The position numbers and the translations under genes were made by a program. 64,000 nucleotides of DNA from Ilyonectria destructans. Lineage: Eukaryota > Ascomycota > Sordariomycetes > Hypocreales > Nectriaceae. Position 1 is the first letter of the stretch. Each line of letters starts with the position of its first letter. Below the pieces are notes generated by a model. It was not told the origin of the DNA. It worked only from the letters and a program-made list of their open reading frames with translations, and did no database searches. Shown here one piece after another: positions 1 through 9,001 of this stretch. The stretch lies in contig JAHEWK010000019.1 in the NCBI GenBank assembly GCA_020740775.1, positions 124,001 through 188,000 on the forward strand. Direction: 5' to 3'.

Positions 1-74
1 ATATCGTAAGATCGTCATATATGTAACCTGACTAGACAGCAGCTGCGGCACGGATCCTATCAGGCTGTCTGACA
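1..74 (-). repeat. LTR end fragment, family of the 50.5 kb solo LTR
   Basis: The last 20 or so bases (about 55-74) are the reverse complement of the first bases of the solo LTR at 50544. They end in the same TCTGACA terminus as the inverted copy at 40281-40507. Only this terminal stretch can be matched; bases 1-50 have diverged or belong to something else. It lies directly before the decayed aldo-keto reductase and may mark where that gene lost its 5' part. Confidence 0.4.
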
Positions 75-109
75 CTCATCATAGTGGTCACCAACTCACA
101 CTCCACGCG

Positions 110-1310
110 GTCAACATGACCCCGAAGTTGTCGAAGCTGCACTTGATAACTGTTTAGATGAACTTGGTTTAGAGTATCTTGATGTAAGTAGACTTGAAAA
201 ATATTGAGCTATATAAACTGGGACTAATATATCCAAGCTCTACCTCGTTTGCTTCCCAGTCTTGTTCAAGCGGAGCCCGTCTATGTCGGCTAGGACTTAT
301 TCCCACTTACCGGGAGTAATTAGCTAGATGGCGATGTTGCTATCGATGATAGAATCTCGACTATTGAGACCTGGAGAGGTTAGGAAAACGCTATTACCTG
401 TACTTCTAGTGGCTAATGCCGACGAAATTTTGCAGCCGTGACCAAGTTGACTAAATCAAAGGCTCAATCAATTGGAGTGTCTAATCACAGCCTCAAACAT
501 TTAAGCTGACTTGAATTGAGATGTTTGTGATGCTTCCGGACGGCTAACAGGAGTTTCCTTGGCTCGAGGCGGTTATTAATGCTACATTGGTCGCTCAGGC
601 GGTTAATTAGTTTGAGCGACATCCCTTGCGTAGATAGGACCACCTGATCGCCTACTGCAAAGACAATAACATTCACGTCACCGTCTATTCTGTATGCCCT
701 GATACAGAAAAGGAGAGGTAGGCCCTAAGCCGTTACACCAAAAGGTCTACCTGTGCCTCGGTTACGAGTTACACAGGGTATTAGGGTCTTTAAGGCACTG
801 ACGCACGCATTATGCCCTCACTGTTACCGTCTTATGTAAGGTTAAACTGACTTAGTAAATAGGCTTTCGGAAATGATATAGTTAATATTCTATTGCTGTT
901 CTCCTACCTAGACATTAAATCCCTAGCCAAGAGACTGTTCAACGAGAGAGGCGAGGATATACTCCTACTTAAGTCTTGTAAGCATTATAGAGTGCCATAC
1001 GGACCAGCGGTGCACATAAAGCTAATATGACTTTTCTACTCTTCCGCAGGCTCAGCTAGGCTTAAAGTGGTAGGCATAGTATTATTCCCAAACCCGTTAC
1101 TCCCGCTCATATTGCTGAGAACTTCAAAGAAATTGACCTATACCCCAACGACCTCGATGTGGTTAAGGGAGTATGTAAAGAGTAGAGGCGATATAATATC
1201 TCATATATTACAAGTGAATTAAATCTGAGTAGGTTACGTCAAACGATCGTGCTGATCACACCAAATTCGGGCAGATAAGCCACGATGGGATGTCAATCTG
1301 TTTGGTGAAA
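110..1310 (+). pseudogene. Decayed aldo-keto reductase copy (5' truncated)
   Basis: This stretch aligns through its whole length with the intact aldo-keto reductase at 31211-32870, exon for exon from exon 6 (31765) to the last exon. Examples are the segment at 115-190 against 31770-31845, the segment at 570-700 against 32220-32350, the segment at 1045-1200 against 32570-32735, and the end at 1265-1305 against 32797-32840. Most differences are C to T or G to A: the codons for VNQ in the intact gene read GTTAATTAG here. Stops and indels break every frame, so no protein can be made. The first five exons are missing; an LTR end lies just upstream. RIP of a duplicated gene explains the pattern best. 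Confidence 0.8.
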
Positions 1311-2039
1311 GATTTAAGCATCAGCAACGCACACGACCATTAACTGGGTAGATATTACCTGTAGTTTCGACCTGGTGGTCTCGGATAGATGTCAAGAGAA
1401 TGACTGTTATATCATATAACTTTCGCCGTGCATCAGTGGCGGACTTGATCGTAACGAGGGTTCTTGTAGGGCGCATTCAAAGCACCCAGTAGATTATCTA
1501 GCCTTAAAAGGGCATATGTCTGTTGCCGGTCCTCCGGTCTGTGTTCTAAATCTGTCAAAGGAACGGTGTCTGGTGCTCCGTTCCATGTCATCCGTACACG
1601 AATCGTGCGACGTGACGTTCTTGAGGCGTGTTATTTGAGAGGAGTCTTGGCGGCAATTAATAATGCACCGGTCCCCACACGGTCACCGGAGTTAACTAAA
1701 TAATGCGCAGGCTTTAAGCTCAGAGGGCAGACTCTTAAGGTTCAGGATTAGGTATTTAAGGTCAATAAGTTTCCTTAAGCTGCTGAATTTAAAACTCGCA
1801 TCTAATTCTTATAATAATTAATAAGGTATTAAGCTAAAAGCGTTTTAAGCTTTTATTAAATTCTTGTAGATATAAAGGTTTTAATTTATTGAAACTTTTT
1901 TTAAGTAGATAAAAAAAAAGGTATATTAACTATCTTTAGTAATAATTTTTTAATAATATATATAAATAAATTCAATTTATAGAGAAATTAAATTATTTAT
2001 ATTAATTTACAATTTATTAGAAATTATAAAGTAGTAGAA
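1311..2039. other. Intergenic, becoming AT-rich, no gene seen
   Basis: Bases 1311-1700 have normal composition but no open frame of note or recognisable motif. From about 1700 the sequence turns sharply AT-rich with many TAA/TAG triplets in all frames, the composition of the RIP-affected repeats seen elsewhere in the window. Confidence 0.5.
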
Positions 2040-2550
2040 TAAAATAAATAGATAAATATAATAATAAAAGAAATATCCTTATAAAGAATATATAGTTAAT
2101 AGATATATAAAGGCAAAAGGTAGATAGTATATAATAGTATAAAATAGTATATTAATAGTATATAATATATTATTTCTTAAGTCTGAATTTACTTAGGGGT
2201 CTCTGGCGTTTTATAGACAATTTCTCAAAATCTAGCTCTTATAGTTAAACAATAAATATACTATTAGAGTGCACAAAAAGATCAGCATTTATATAGTATG
2301 AGATTTATTCCTTATTGTATTTTAGATGCTAAGATATTTAGCTTTAAAATTAAGTTGATTTTAAAGTAAATTAATTTATAATTATTGGGGTAATATTAGC
2401 CTGACTAATATAGTATAAATAGTATTAATAATACTTATTTTAGTATCTTATTATAAGAATTTTTATAGAATGTTATAGCTTAACTCCTTTAGCTTAAAGC
2501 TTAATAAGAAGTTATATATATATATTTTTATATATTTATAGTCTTTAACA
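2040..2550 (+). repeat. RIP-mutated LTR and adjoining internal end, copy 1
   Basis: An LTR-like unit runs from about 2180 (mutated TGTCTGG start) to 2550 (GTCTTTAACA end). The bases before it (2040-2180) also match the sequence before the copies at 12827-13594 and, inverted, 43649-44037. The shared part on the TG side and the unrelated sequence on the CA side mean the internal region lies to the left and 2550 is the outer edge. The copy is heavily AT-biased and carries no readable frame. Confidence 0.6.
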
Positions 2551-2836
2551 GAACCTTAGCTACTTCAGCTTTTAATACAACTTTATTATACTTATTACCC
2601 CTTAAGTATATCACCATATTTATATTAGTCTGGTTTTAACGCCCTAATCTGTCTGCTAATATAAACTCTAAACTGCGTAGCTTAACTGTTAGGAATTAAC
2701 CAGACTGTTACATTAATAAACTGAAGAGTAAGTTGGAATGCCGATAGCTCCGCACTTTCCCGATGGAGAAGTCCCGCGCTTCTGTTTCGCAAAGCATACC
2801 TGGCCTTAGACAGAGCGTCAGGGATTATTAAAATAT
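2551..2836. other. Intergenic, no gene seen
   Basis: AT-rich up to about 2680, then a switch to normal composition. Nothing recognisable is present. Confidence 0.4.
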
Positions 2837-2925
2837 CACGGACAATCTCAAAATACCGATATTCGGAACTCGTCGGTATTTTAAATTGTCCGGCGTATGA
2901 GTCTGGCAAGCACTGACACGTAATA
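2837..2925. repeat. Foldback (hairpin) repeat, copy A
   Basis: Starting at CGGACAATCTCAAAATACCG (about 2841-2860) and followed after a short loop by CGGTATTTTAAATTGTCCG, the segment forms a near-perfect stem of about 19 base pairs. About 90 bases are shared with 30573-30665. It looks like a small MITE or foldback element. No coding sense was found in it. Confidence 0.55.
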
Positions 2926-3138
2926 CCCGACACCGTGAGTTCAACAATGGGTCGGCCTTGTGCTCGGACATGGCACAACCCGAATGTCCGAGCCCAACGT
3001 GCAGATAATGAGGGGTGGCCAGGATTGCATTAAAGCCCAACAGCCCCTCTTCTTGATTCATAGTGAGTCTTAAGTTTTCCTGAGAGAGCGCGGAGCGAGA
3101 GAACAGTATATGACCGCAGTGAATCGAGTGTGAATATC

Positions 3139-3907
3139 ATGCATATCCTTGCCCTTGGAAGCACCGGTGGGTTACCGATTCCTGCCTCTCTTTCCCGTTT
3201 ATTGCTGATGTCGATTCTCCACAGGCCCATCTGGCGTCCCCTTTTGCCAGCAGGCTTTGGATCTCGGCTATGAAATTACTGTCTATGGCCGTAATCCTTT
3301 GAAACTACCTACCGAGATCCGGGAGCATCCCAAGTTTCACTCGATTCAAGGAGAGCTCGGTGACGAGAGTGCTATCGAGCAGGCAGCGGTGTGCGGGGCT
3401 TCAGCCCTGGTCTCGTTTCTCGGTCCGAATGGAGGACCACATGAAGGCTCGGTAAGTTCCCTATTGTTTAAACGGTATCCAAGAGGCGCACTGACCGGGT
3501 TTTCACAGCCTGTTACCGATTGTTATAAGACACTGCTGCCCCTTTTAATACAAGCGAACTACAAGCGTGCCATGATTCTCTGCACTGCTGCTTGGACGGC
3601 ACCAGAGGACGTGCCAGCGGAGGCATGGACTAAGGCTATAGAGGGAGTCAGGTCATTTAACGCAAATTACACGGAGGAAATGAAGAAGGTTGGTGAATAC
3701 GTGTCATCAATCCCTACTCGGGAGTTGCAGTGGACCATTTTCAGGGCACCATATCTCTCGAATGGTGAGATTTTGCCAGTACGGGAGGGTTTCACTAGCG
3801 AGGACAATCAACGGTTCCACTTGACGAGGGAGAGCATGGCGTGGTGGGTGCTCAAGCAACTGGATCAGGACACATGGGTTGGCAAGGGACCCGTTCTGGG
3901 TAACTAA
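3139..3907 (+). CDS. NAD(P)-binding Rossmann (NmrA/SDR-like) protein
   Basis: Predicted join 3139-3166, 3225-3451, 3509-3907. The first exon supplies the start MHILALGST, and splicing completes a dinucleotide-binding GSTGPSG loop at residues 7-13, followed by a second strand ending in YGRNP. This is the N-terminal beta-alpha-beta of the atypical short-chain dehydrogenase (NAD(P)H-binding, NmrA-like) group, whose members are reductases or redox-sensing regulators. The second intron (57 bases) has no stop and keeps frame, so retention is possible; it has a good donor and branch site, so I treat it as an intron. The product is about 217 residues, short for the family but with a normal stop. No substrate can be inferred. 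The start was chosen because it gives the Rossmann loop; starting at 3257 would lose it. Confidence 0.75.
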
Positions 3908-4802
3908 GGAGTTATTTTGCTCTGTGTGCTCTGTATGAAGCACAGACTCTCATCGCGTAGTCCCAGTGAATCTAAGACTTATTTCCTCTCCGAGGTCAAG
4001 GGCTACCGGCGGTTCCTTTTTCACATGATTAGGAAAATCCTTGACGTTCTAGGCCGGCTCTAGGTCCTGATGTTGATGTTCTATCCAGTTACGTCTGTCC
4101 CAACAGGAACGAACATTAAGTGTGTCTGGCAGAGGGCGACGACTTCGAGGTCCAACGGCGTGAGAACGACCTGTGTGTTTCCAAGCTCCTCTTAAAAATA
4201 GATGCTTGTGTCTTATGAGTGCTGTAATCTCCCAATCCAAATAGCCAAAGGAAGATCAACACTGGCTCCCCACTGAGACCACAGCTAAGGTCCAATTGAG
4301 GGGTGACCACAAAGAGATCAGGACCCTTCAGTGACGGGCCTTTGTACGACCGTTAAAGCCCCAAGGAGTAAGGAGCACCGTGCTCGTGGATGGCTAGAAG
4401 AGCCCCTTGGGGTGTCGCCTCAGCACCTGACTCAGCGCCTTGCCTAGATTAGATTGCGTCATTTTTTGGATTCTTCTTTTTCTTCTCTTTTCCCGTTACT
4501 TTTCCTTTCCATTTACTACGTCCAATTAATGCATTCAACATACTACCATCGACCGTACGCGCCCTTTTATTACCCGTATCGTCCTTTTCACCAAGGGCAA
4601 TTGCGATGCAGCACTAAAGTTCCTCCTCCAAGCCCTGCAGCGGAAGGAAGGTCATTTATGGACGCGTTGGGGTCCCCGGTGTGAAAAGCCTAACAATTTG
4701 GACCTGCTCATTTGTAGGTTGCGGCCCTCCTTTCGTCCCCTCGTGACAGAATGGATTATACGTAGGCATATGTGCTAAGTGTCCCTCACAGGTTGGGCAA
4801 GC
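3908..4802. other. Intergenic, no gene seen
   Basis: Short open frames only, none with recognisable composition or motif. A pyrimidine-rich stretch at about 4465-4510 could belong to the promoter of the small gene downstream. Confidence 0.4.
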
Positions 4803-5192
4803 ATGGACGCCAGCGAGTTGTGGGAGCATTCTCCCGACCACCTGGAGATAACGCAGCATCCCCGACTTGTTTTAGCCTGTACACCCACCGGCTACCAGTT
4901 GGAGTTTGATCCTCAAGCCCTGCGAACCGTTCTTGATTCGAATATTGTCGAGATGGCTACTTTCACTAACCCGAGCGATGGCGAGGACCTCGTGAGTGCT
5001 CGCGGTATCATGGAGGACACCGTGGCCCTAGTTGGTTGCACAGGCGTGCTTAGTAGTGCCGCTCTCCCCGAACCAGGTAAGGTTGACAGGTTCGTGTCTG
5101 TTATCGGCCGGACTAGCATAAAGACAAGCAAAAAGGCGGACAAAACGAAGTACATCAGTGGCAGAGCGCCTGAAACACCACGTTTATTTTAA
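4803..5192 (+). CDS. Hypothetical protein, 129 residues
   Basis: An open frame from the ATG at 4803 to the stop at 5192. It is not AT-biased and has a protein-like composition in its first 90 residues (mixed hydrophobic blocks such as LVLACTP and VALVGCTGVLSSAA). The last 35 residues are basic and polar, as if the frame had run past a splice site or break. A CACAG acceptor-like site directly upstream (about 4787-4791) suggests this may be the second exon of a longer gene. I do not recognise the family and it may be a gene fragment. Confidence 0.3.
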   Translation: MDASELWEHSPDHLEITQHPRLVLACTPTGYQLEFDPQALRTVLDSNIVEMATFTNPSDGEDLVSARGIMEDTVALVGCTGVLSSAALPEPGKVDRFVSVIGRTSIKTSKKADKTKYISGRAPETPRLF

Positions 5193-5299
5193 CTCTGCCA
5201 TAGAAGGAGGTCGTCTGTTAGGGTGCGGCAGAGAAGAGTTGTAAACTGACCTTGGGTGTTAAACACTTGCGGCGGCTATATATGTATTAAAGACGGAGC
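5193..5299. other. Intergenic
   Basis: Short spacer between the small hypothetical frame and the LINE-like relic; nothing seen. Confidence 0.3.
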
Positions 5300-6361
5300 T
5301 AGCCTTATCAAACCCTGAAGAAACTCGGTAGGAATCTCCGGAATGCTTGAGTAAATCAAGAATTATGCTGGGACACCACCTGTTTTCACCTTATGGAATT
5401 CCGTATCGTAGTTACCCGAACTTTTCGCCTCTTCGAACTGATATTGCCGGTAACGGGATAATGGTATTCCTGGAAGCACCCGAGTGACTTGTCTTGGCAA
5501 ATCCTAGATTTCAGGATCACCTTTCTATGAAAGAACGAAATAGCCGACATTGTGGCTAACCAGTTGTTGTGTTGCCTGCTATTCGCCAGGTGGAGGGGTA
5601 ATGACTAAGTTGCAGAGGTCTCGGCTATATTCCAGGAATCGCCAGGTTGTTTGATCCAGTCTTTGTTAATGAAAAAGCAACCTCTTGCATTATTCTCTGA
5701 CCTGGCCAGGGCAGCGGAGGTGAAAAGAATCCTTGTTAAGATAATGTGTGGTTGTCTGGTATGGGATTCTCCATGGTTCCTAAGTGGCGAGGATATCGTA
5801 CTCTAGTGTTCTTAGATTTCGTAGGAGTGTGGCCACCACGGTGCCTCGGGCCCTTCTACCGTTGTACTGTAGTACCGTACGTTGTCTGTGCTGGTTGATT
5901 CTCCATTGTCGATGTTCATGTTGCCTATGTGGTGGTTGTCATGTAGTCTCGCTGAGTTTGCGTCGAGGGCTTCGAGTGCTCTCCCAGATGGGGTTATGAC
6001 TCTTTGGTGTCGTTCGTTGCTTGTATTGACTGTTATCTCATTATCAATGTCGCTTGCTCCTGGCTGACCACTTTCAGGATTGACTCTTTTCTGTCCTCTC
6101 TTGAGTGGTGACCTGCTCCGTGGTGGGCTTTGGAATGTGGGCGGGCTGACAGTTGGCCGCCCACTTGTAGCTCTCGCCCTCCGTCTTTTTCAGGGCTGGT
6201 ATTAGCTTGCTCACCTTCCGTCCCACCCCTAGGACGACACTGTGAATAGCTGGTTGTTGATATTGCTTATTTGAGGCTCTTCTAACTGTTAAAGTTATCT
6301 GTCTTAAAGTGCAGAGTAAAGTGTTAGGGTTAGGGTTAGGCTCTGCGTAGACTTCATTCAT
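5300..6361 (-). pseudogene. Possible non-LTR (LINE) retrotransposon relic
   Basis: On the minus strand an open frame of 95 codons runs from 6361 to 6074. A second frame, open from about 6190 to 5816, encodes a proline/arginine-rich then acidic stretch (PPRSRSPLKRGQKRVNPES near its start), like the tail of a gag-type ORF1. Further downstream, around 5690-5630, a short run reading RGCFFINKDW resembles the start region of LINE endonucleases. Frames are broken between these parts. The assignment rests on composition and order, not on a full motif set; a broken host gene is the alternative. Confidence 0.3.
6324..6340 (+). repeat. Interstitial TTAGGG tract
   Basis: Two complete TTAGGG units plus TTAGG. 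TTAGGG is the usual telomere repeat of filamentous ascomycetes. On the minus strand it lies inside an open frame and reads as alternating Pro-Asn, so it may be coding or coincidental. Confidence 0.6.
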
Positions 6362-7160
6362 CAGTACCTGCGCTGCAACAGAACGAGCACTCGTTAAGCT
6401 TACCCAGCCAGGCCATACACTTGTGCCAATGAATTGAGCAATTTACTCCTCATTTCCGTTTTTGAATTGACGTTTTGCGCTGCCACAAAGTGTCTCATGT
6501 TTATCACTCAATGATTTGCACTCAGCACTCAATCAGTCTTTAAGTAAACCAGTGCTCTCAATTGAACCCGCTAGCGGATTCCCTTGAAGTTTCACTTAAT
6601 CTTTACGCATCCTAGTTTTAGGTAGCTGTTCTATAGAGGGACACGTTCTCGACCCTGATTAGAATGCACCCATATGTGTGATTTATAGTGTCAGCTTAAT
6701 GCACGATTTCAACCCTCTCATGCTGACCAATACTCAACCCCAATAAGCCGATGACGAGGCTCATAGGATTAGTAGTCAGCTGCAAATACAACTTGCAACC
6801 GGAAAAGGGATTTGTTGCCGGCGCGACTACTACAGGTTCATGTGCTGGGGGATACGGTGACTGTCAGGCTCGTTTTCGGGAAACATGTCCCGTTTGGCAG
6901 CTAGTATATCACGCTAGGCCACCTATGGGGTAACTAAGAGATCTTGGAACTTATAAGAAACACGCTTTGGAGCATTTACGGGGCATTCATGGAGAGAAGC
7001 TACCGAGGCTATTCACCAAAACTGCTCAAGTAGCAAATAGTCTTGATGTGCGTTTCATCTGGATCGATTCTTCGGTGAGCATCCTCAGGTCCTATAGGAT
7101 TTGCGCAAAGGATGCTCATCTCAAGTACCATAATGCATCATTCAGAATTCTGATGATAGC
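6362..7160. other. Intergenic, no gene seen
   Basis: Only two short plus-strand frames (6751-6933 and 6967-7164) without recognisable features. The end adjoins the 3' end of the hydrolase gene. Confidence 0.4.
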
Positions 7161-8087
7161 CTAGCAACCTTCTTCTCGTGCAGTTTTCCCTAACAACCAA
7201 CCAAACCCTTTCAAAATATCCGATTGACATTCTTTTACCAAGGAAAACCCCTCAAAAAGATCAGCGAAGCCATGTGGCACCCCAGGATACACGTCGAGCT
7301 TTGTCTGAACCCCGTTCTCCCGCAACACTCTCTCGTAAACCAAACCATCATCCCTTAGTGGATCCTGCCCACAAACTTGGATATATACAGGAGGAAGTCC
7401 CTTGTGTGCGTTTTCAACGTTGAAGGGCGAATATTGGGGTGAAAAGACATCTGGAGCATAGGCTGTTTTGATATAATGTAGGGCCTTTTCGTCAATGATC
7501 ATCGCGTCAGCATTCTGCTCCCTCGAGAACCAGACCTCTTTAAGATTTTCTGGAACAATAGCCGTGTCCAAAAGCATTGGCGTATTAAGCCAGACGCCGG
7601 ATATGGCGGGCTGTAGCTTTTCTGTCACCCATCGCTGGGCGGTGACAGCGGCCAAGTTTGCCCCAGCTGAGACACCACCAATGAACAAGCCTTCCGAAAG
7701 CTCTATTCCAAGATTTTGAGCGTTCGTTGCTGATGTAAGCCATGACAGAGTATCCCAAACGTCGTTAGGTGCTGTCGGGAATTTGTACTCTGGGGCCAGG
7801 CGATAAGAAATGTTCACAACCGTAATACTATACAGTGATGCTAACACTCGCGAGTCGACGCTGACGTTCGCGTTGTGACCCAAACAAAAGCCTCCACCGT
7901 GGAGCAAGACAAGCAGACCGGTCACTGATGATGATGCAGGCTTATGGATTCGGATTTTGCTTTTATAACCATCCCGCATAGGAATCTCAACCACAGATTC
8001 ATGATCGGAAGTCGGTGGTTCTTGTAGAGGGTGCTGTCGAACCAAGTCGACCAGGGCTGAAAATGGTAGCTTAATGACTGGATGCAT
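7161..8087 (-). CDS. Alpha/beta hydrolase, HSL (lipase/esterase) family
   Basis: An uninterrupted 308-residue enzyme. The oxyanion-hole motif HGGGF stands at residues 63-67, the nucleophile serine in GGVSAGAN at S140, and the acid and base are most likely D242 (CGQDPLRDD) and H272 (PGVPHGF). Together these define the hormone-sensitive-lipase-like group (alpha/beta hydrolase fold-3), which hydrolyses short acyl esters, often in small-molecule metabolism. There is no signal peptide, so it is probably cytoplasmic. Length and spacing are normal for the family, and the strongly conserved SYRLAPE segment is present at 94-100. An extra upstream exon cannot be excluded, since the N-terminus is slightly short. 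It is divergent from the Zn2Cys6 gene at 9002 with about 0.9 kb between, so that factor may regulate it (inference). Confidence 0.88.
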   Translation of the reverse strand: MHPVIKLPFSALVDLVRQHPLQEPPTSDHESVVEIPMRDGYKSKIRIHKPASSSVTGLLVLLHGGGFCLGHNANVSVDSRVLASLYSITVVNISYRLAPEYKFPTAPNDVWDTLSWLTSATNAQNLGIELSEGLFIGGVSAGANLAAVTAQRWVTEKLQPAISGVWLNTPMLLDTAIVPENLKEVWFSREQNADAMIIDEKALHYIKTAYAPDVFSPQYSPFNVENAHKGLPPVYIQVCGQDPLRDDGLVYERVLRENGVQTKLDVYPGVPHGFADLFEGFSLVKECQSDILKGFGWLLGKTAREEGC

Positions 8088-9001
8088 GTCATTTTTTTTT
8101 GCTTCAAGATACTATAAAATGCATTCGTGAAAGTCCTTTGCTATGAGTTTGGGGTTCACGGGAATTATCATACCTCGGCGAAATCAGGACTGTGGAATCA
8201 TGGTTAATCTCAACATCCCATAGCTCGTCCAAAGTTTCGACTACTCACTTAGTGTCGCCTAATTTGGCCACAGCCTCTTTCGAGTCGTACGGTGACATGA
8301 CTCGAGTTGGGAAAGAGGAGGCAAGAGATCGGGATAATGTAGGGCTGAAGCTAACAAGGCCATCTGGGCAGATTAGAGGCATATATAGGAATTCCAGGCA
8401 AACCAGGTCATGAATTTAGACATGCATATGGAGGAAGGCCATAATAGCAGGTGGGTCTTTTCTTTGAAGTAACGTTACGAGTGCGGTCTTTTCAAGAAGT
8501 CCGAATATGCCGGCACCGACTCAAAAATCCGAAACCCTAGTTTCGACTACTGGCCGCAAGGATTAATCATATTCGTTTAGAGCTTTATATCCACATCAGG
8601 TGTGGATAAGATCCGATTAAATGCTCTGTTAGATTAACTATCGCAAGCTCATTTCGCGCTAAAAGGGTATAGAATGGCAGACCTAATCACTACAGTGAAG
8701 GCAGGGCAAGCTCTGCGTACTCTGAGGTGACAGTACGAATCCTCGCCCTATGTAACTATCCATACTAATATATTTAATCCTTGTGGCCTGTGTGCCATAT
8801 CTTGTCTTGCCTTTTTGTCGCAACGATTTGCTGACTTCACTCTTCCTCCATCACCCACCCCCTGTGTGCATGCTTGCTGACCCCCCTCGTTCATCTACTG
8901 GGTGTCGTCAGTTGGACGCTGACAGCTCACTTCTCCCACATCGACACGCACAACCACTGGCAAGTGAAGACCCTGTGTCGAGCACATCGGGCCTCGGAAA
9001 T
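8088..9001. promoter_or_regulatory. Divergent intergenic region between hydrolase and Zn2Cys6 gene
   Basis: About 0.9 kb between two genes transcribed away from each other, so it should hold both promoters. No unambiguous operator was identified. An imperfect dyad around 8591-8610 (ATCCACATCAGGTGTGGAT) is the most obvious symmetric sequence and is a candidate protein-binding site. Confidence 0.4.

Noticed and set aside
485..676. Minus-strand open frame at the left end
   Set aside because: It lies antisense to the decayed aldo-keto reductase; a similar antisense frame exists at 32140-32325 in the intact gene.
3452..3508. Reading through the 57-base segment as exon in the Rossmann gene
   Set aside because: It is in frame and stop-free, but has a GTAAGT donor, a CTGAC branch site and a CAG acceptor, and adds an insert after GPHEGS that looks unlike the family.
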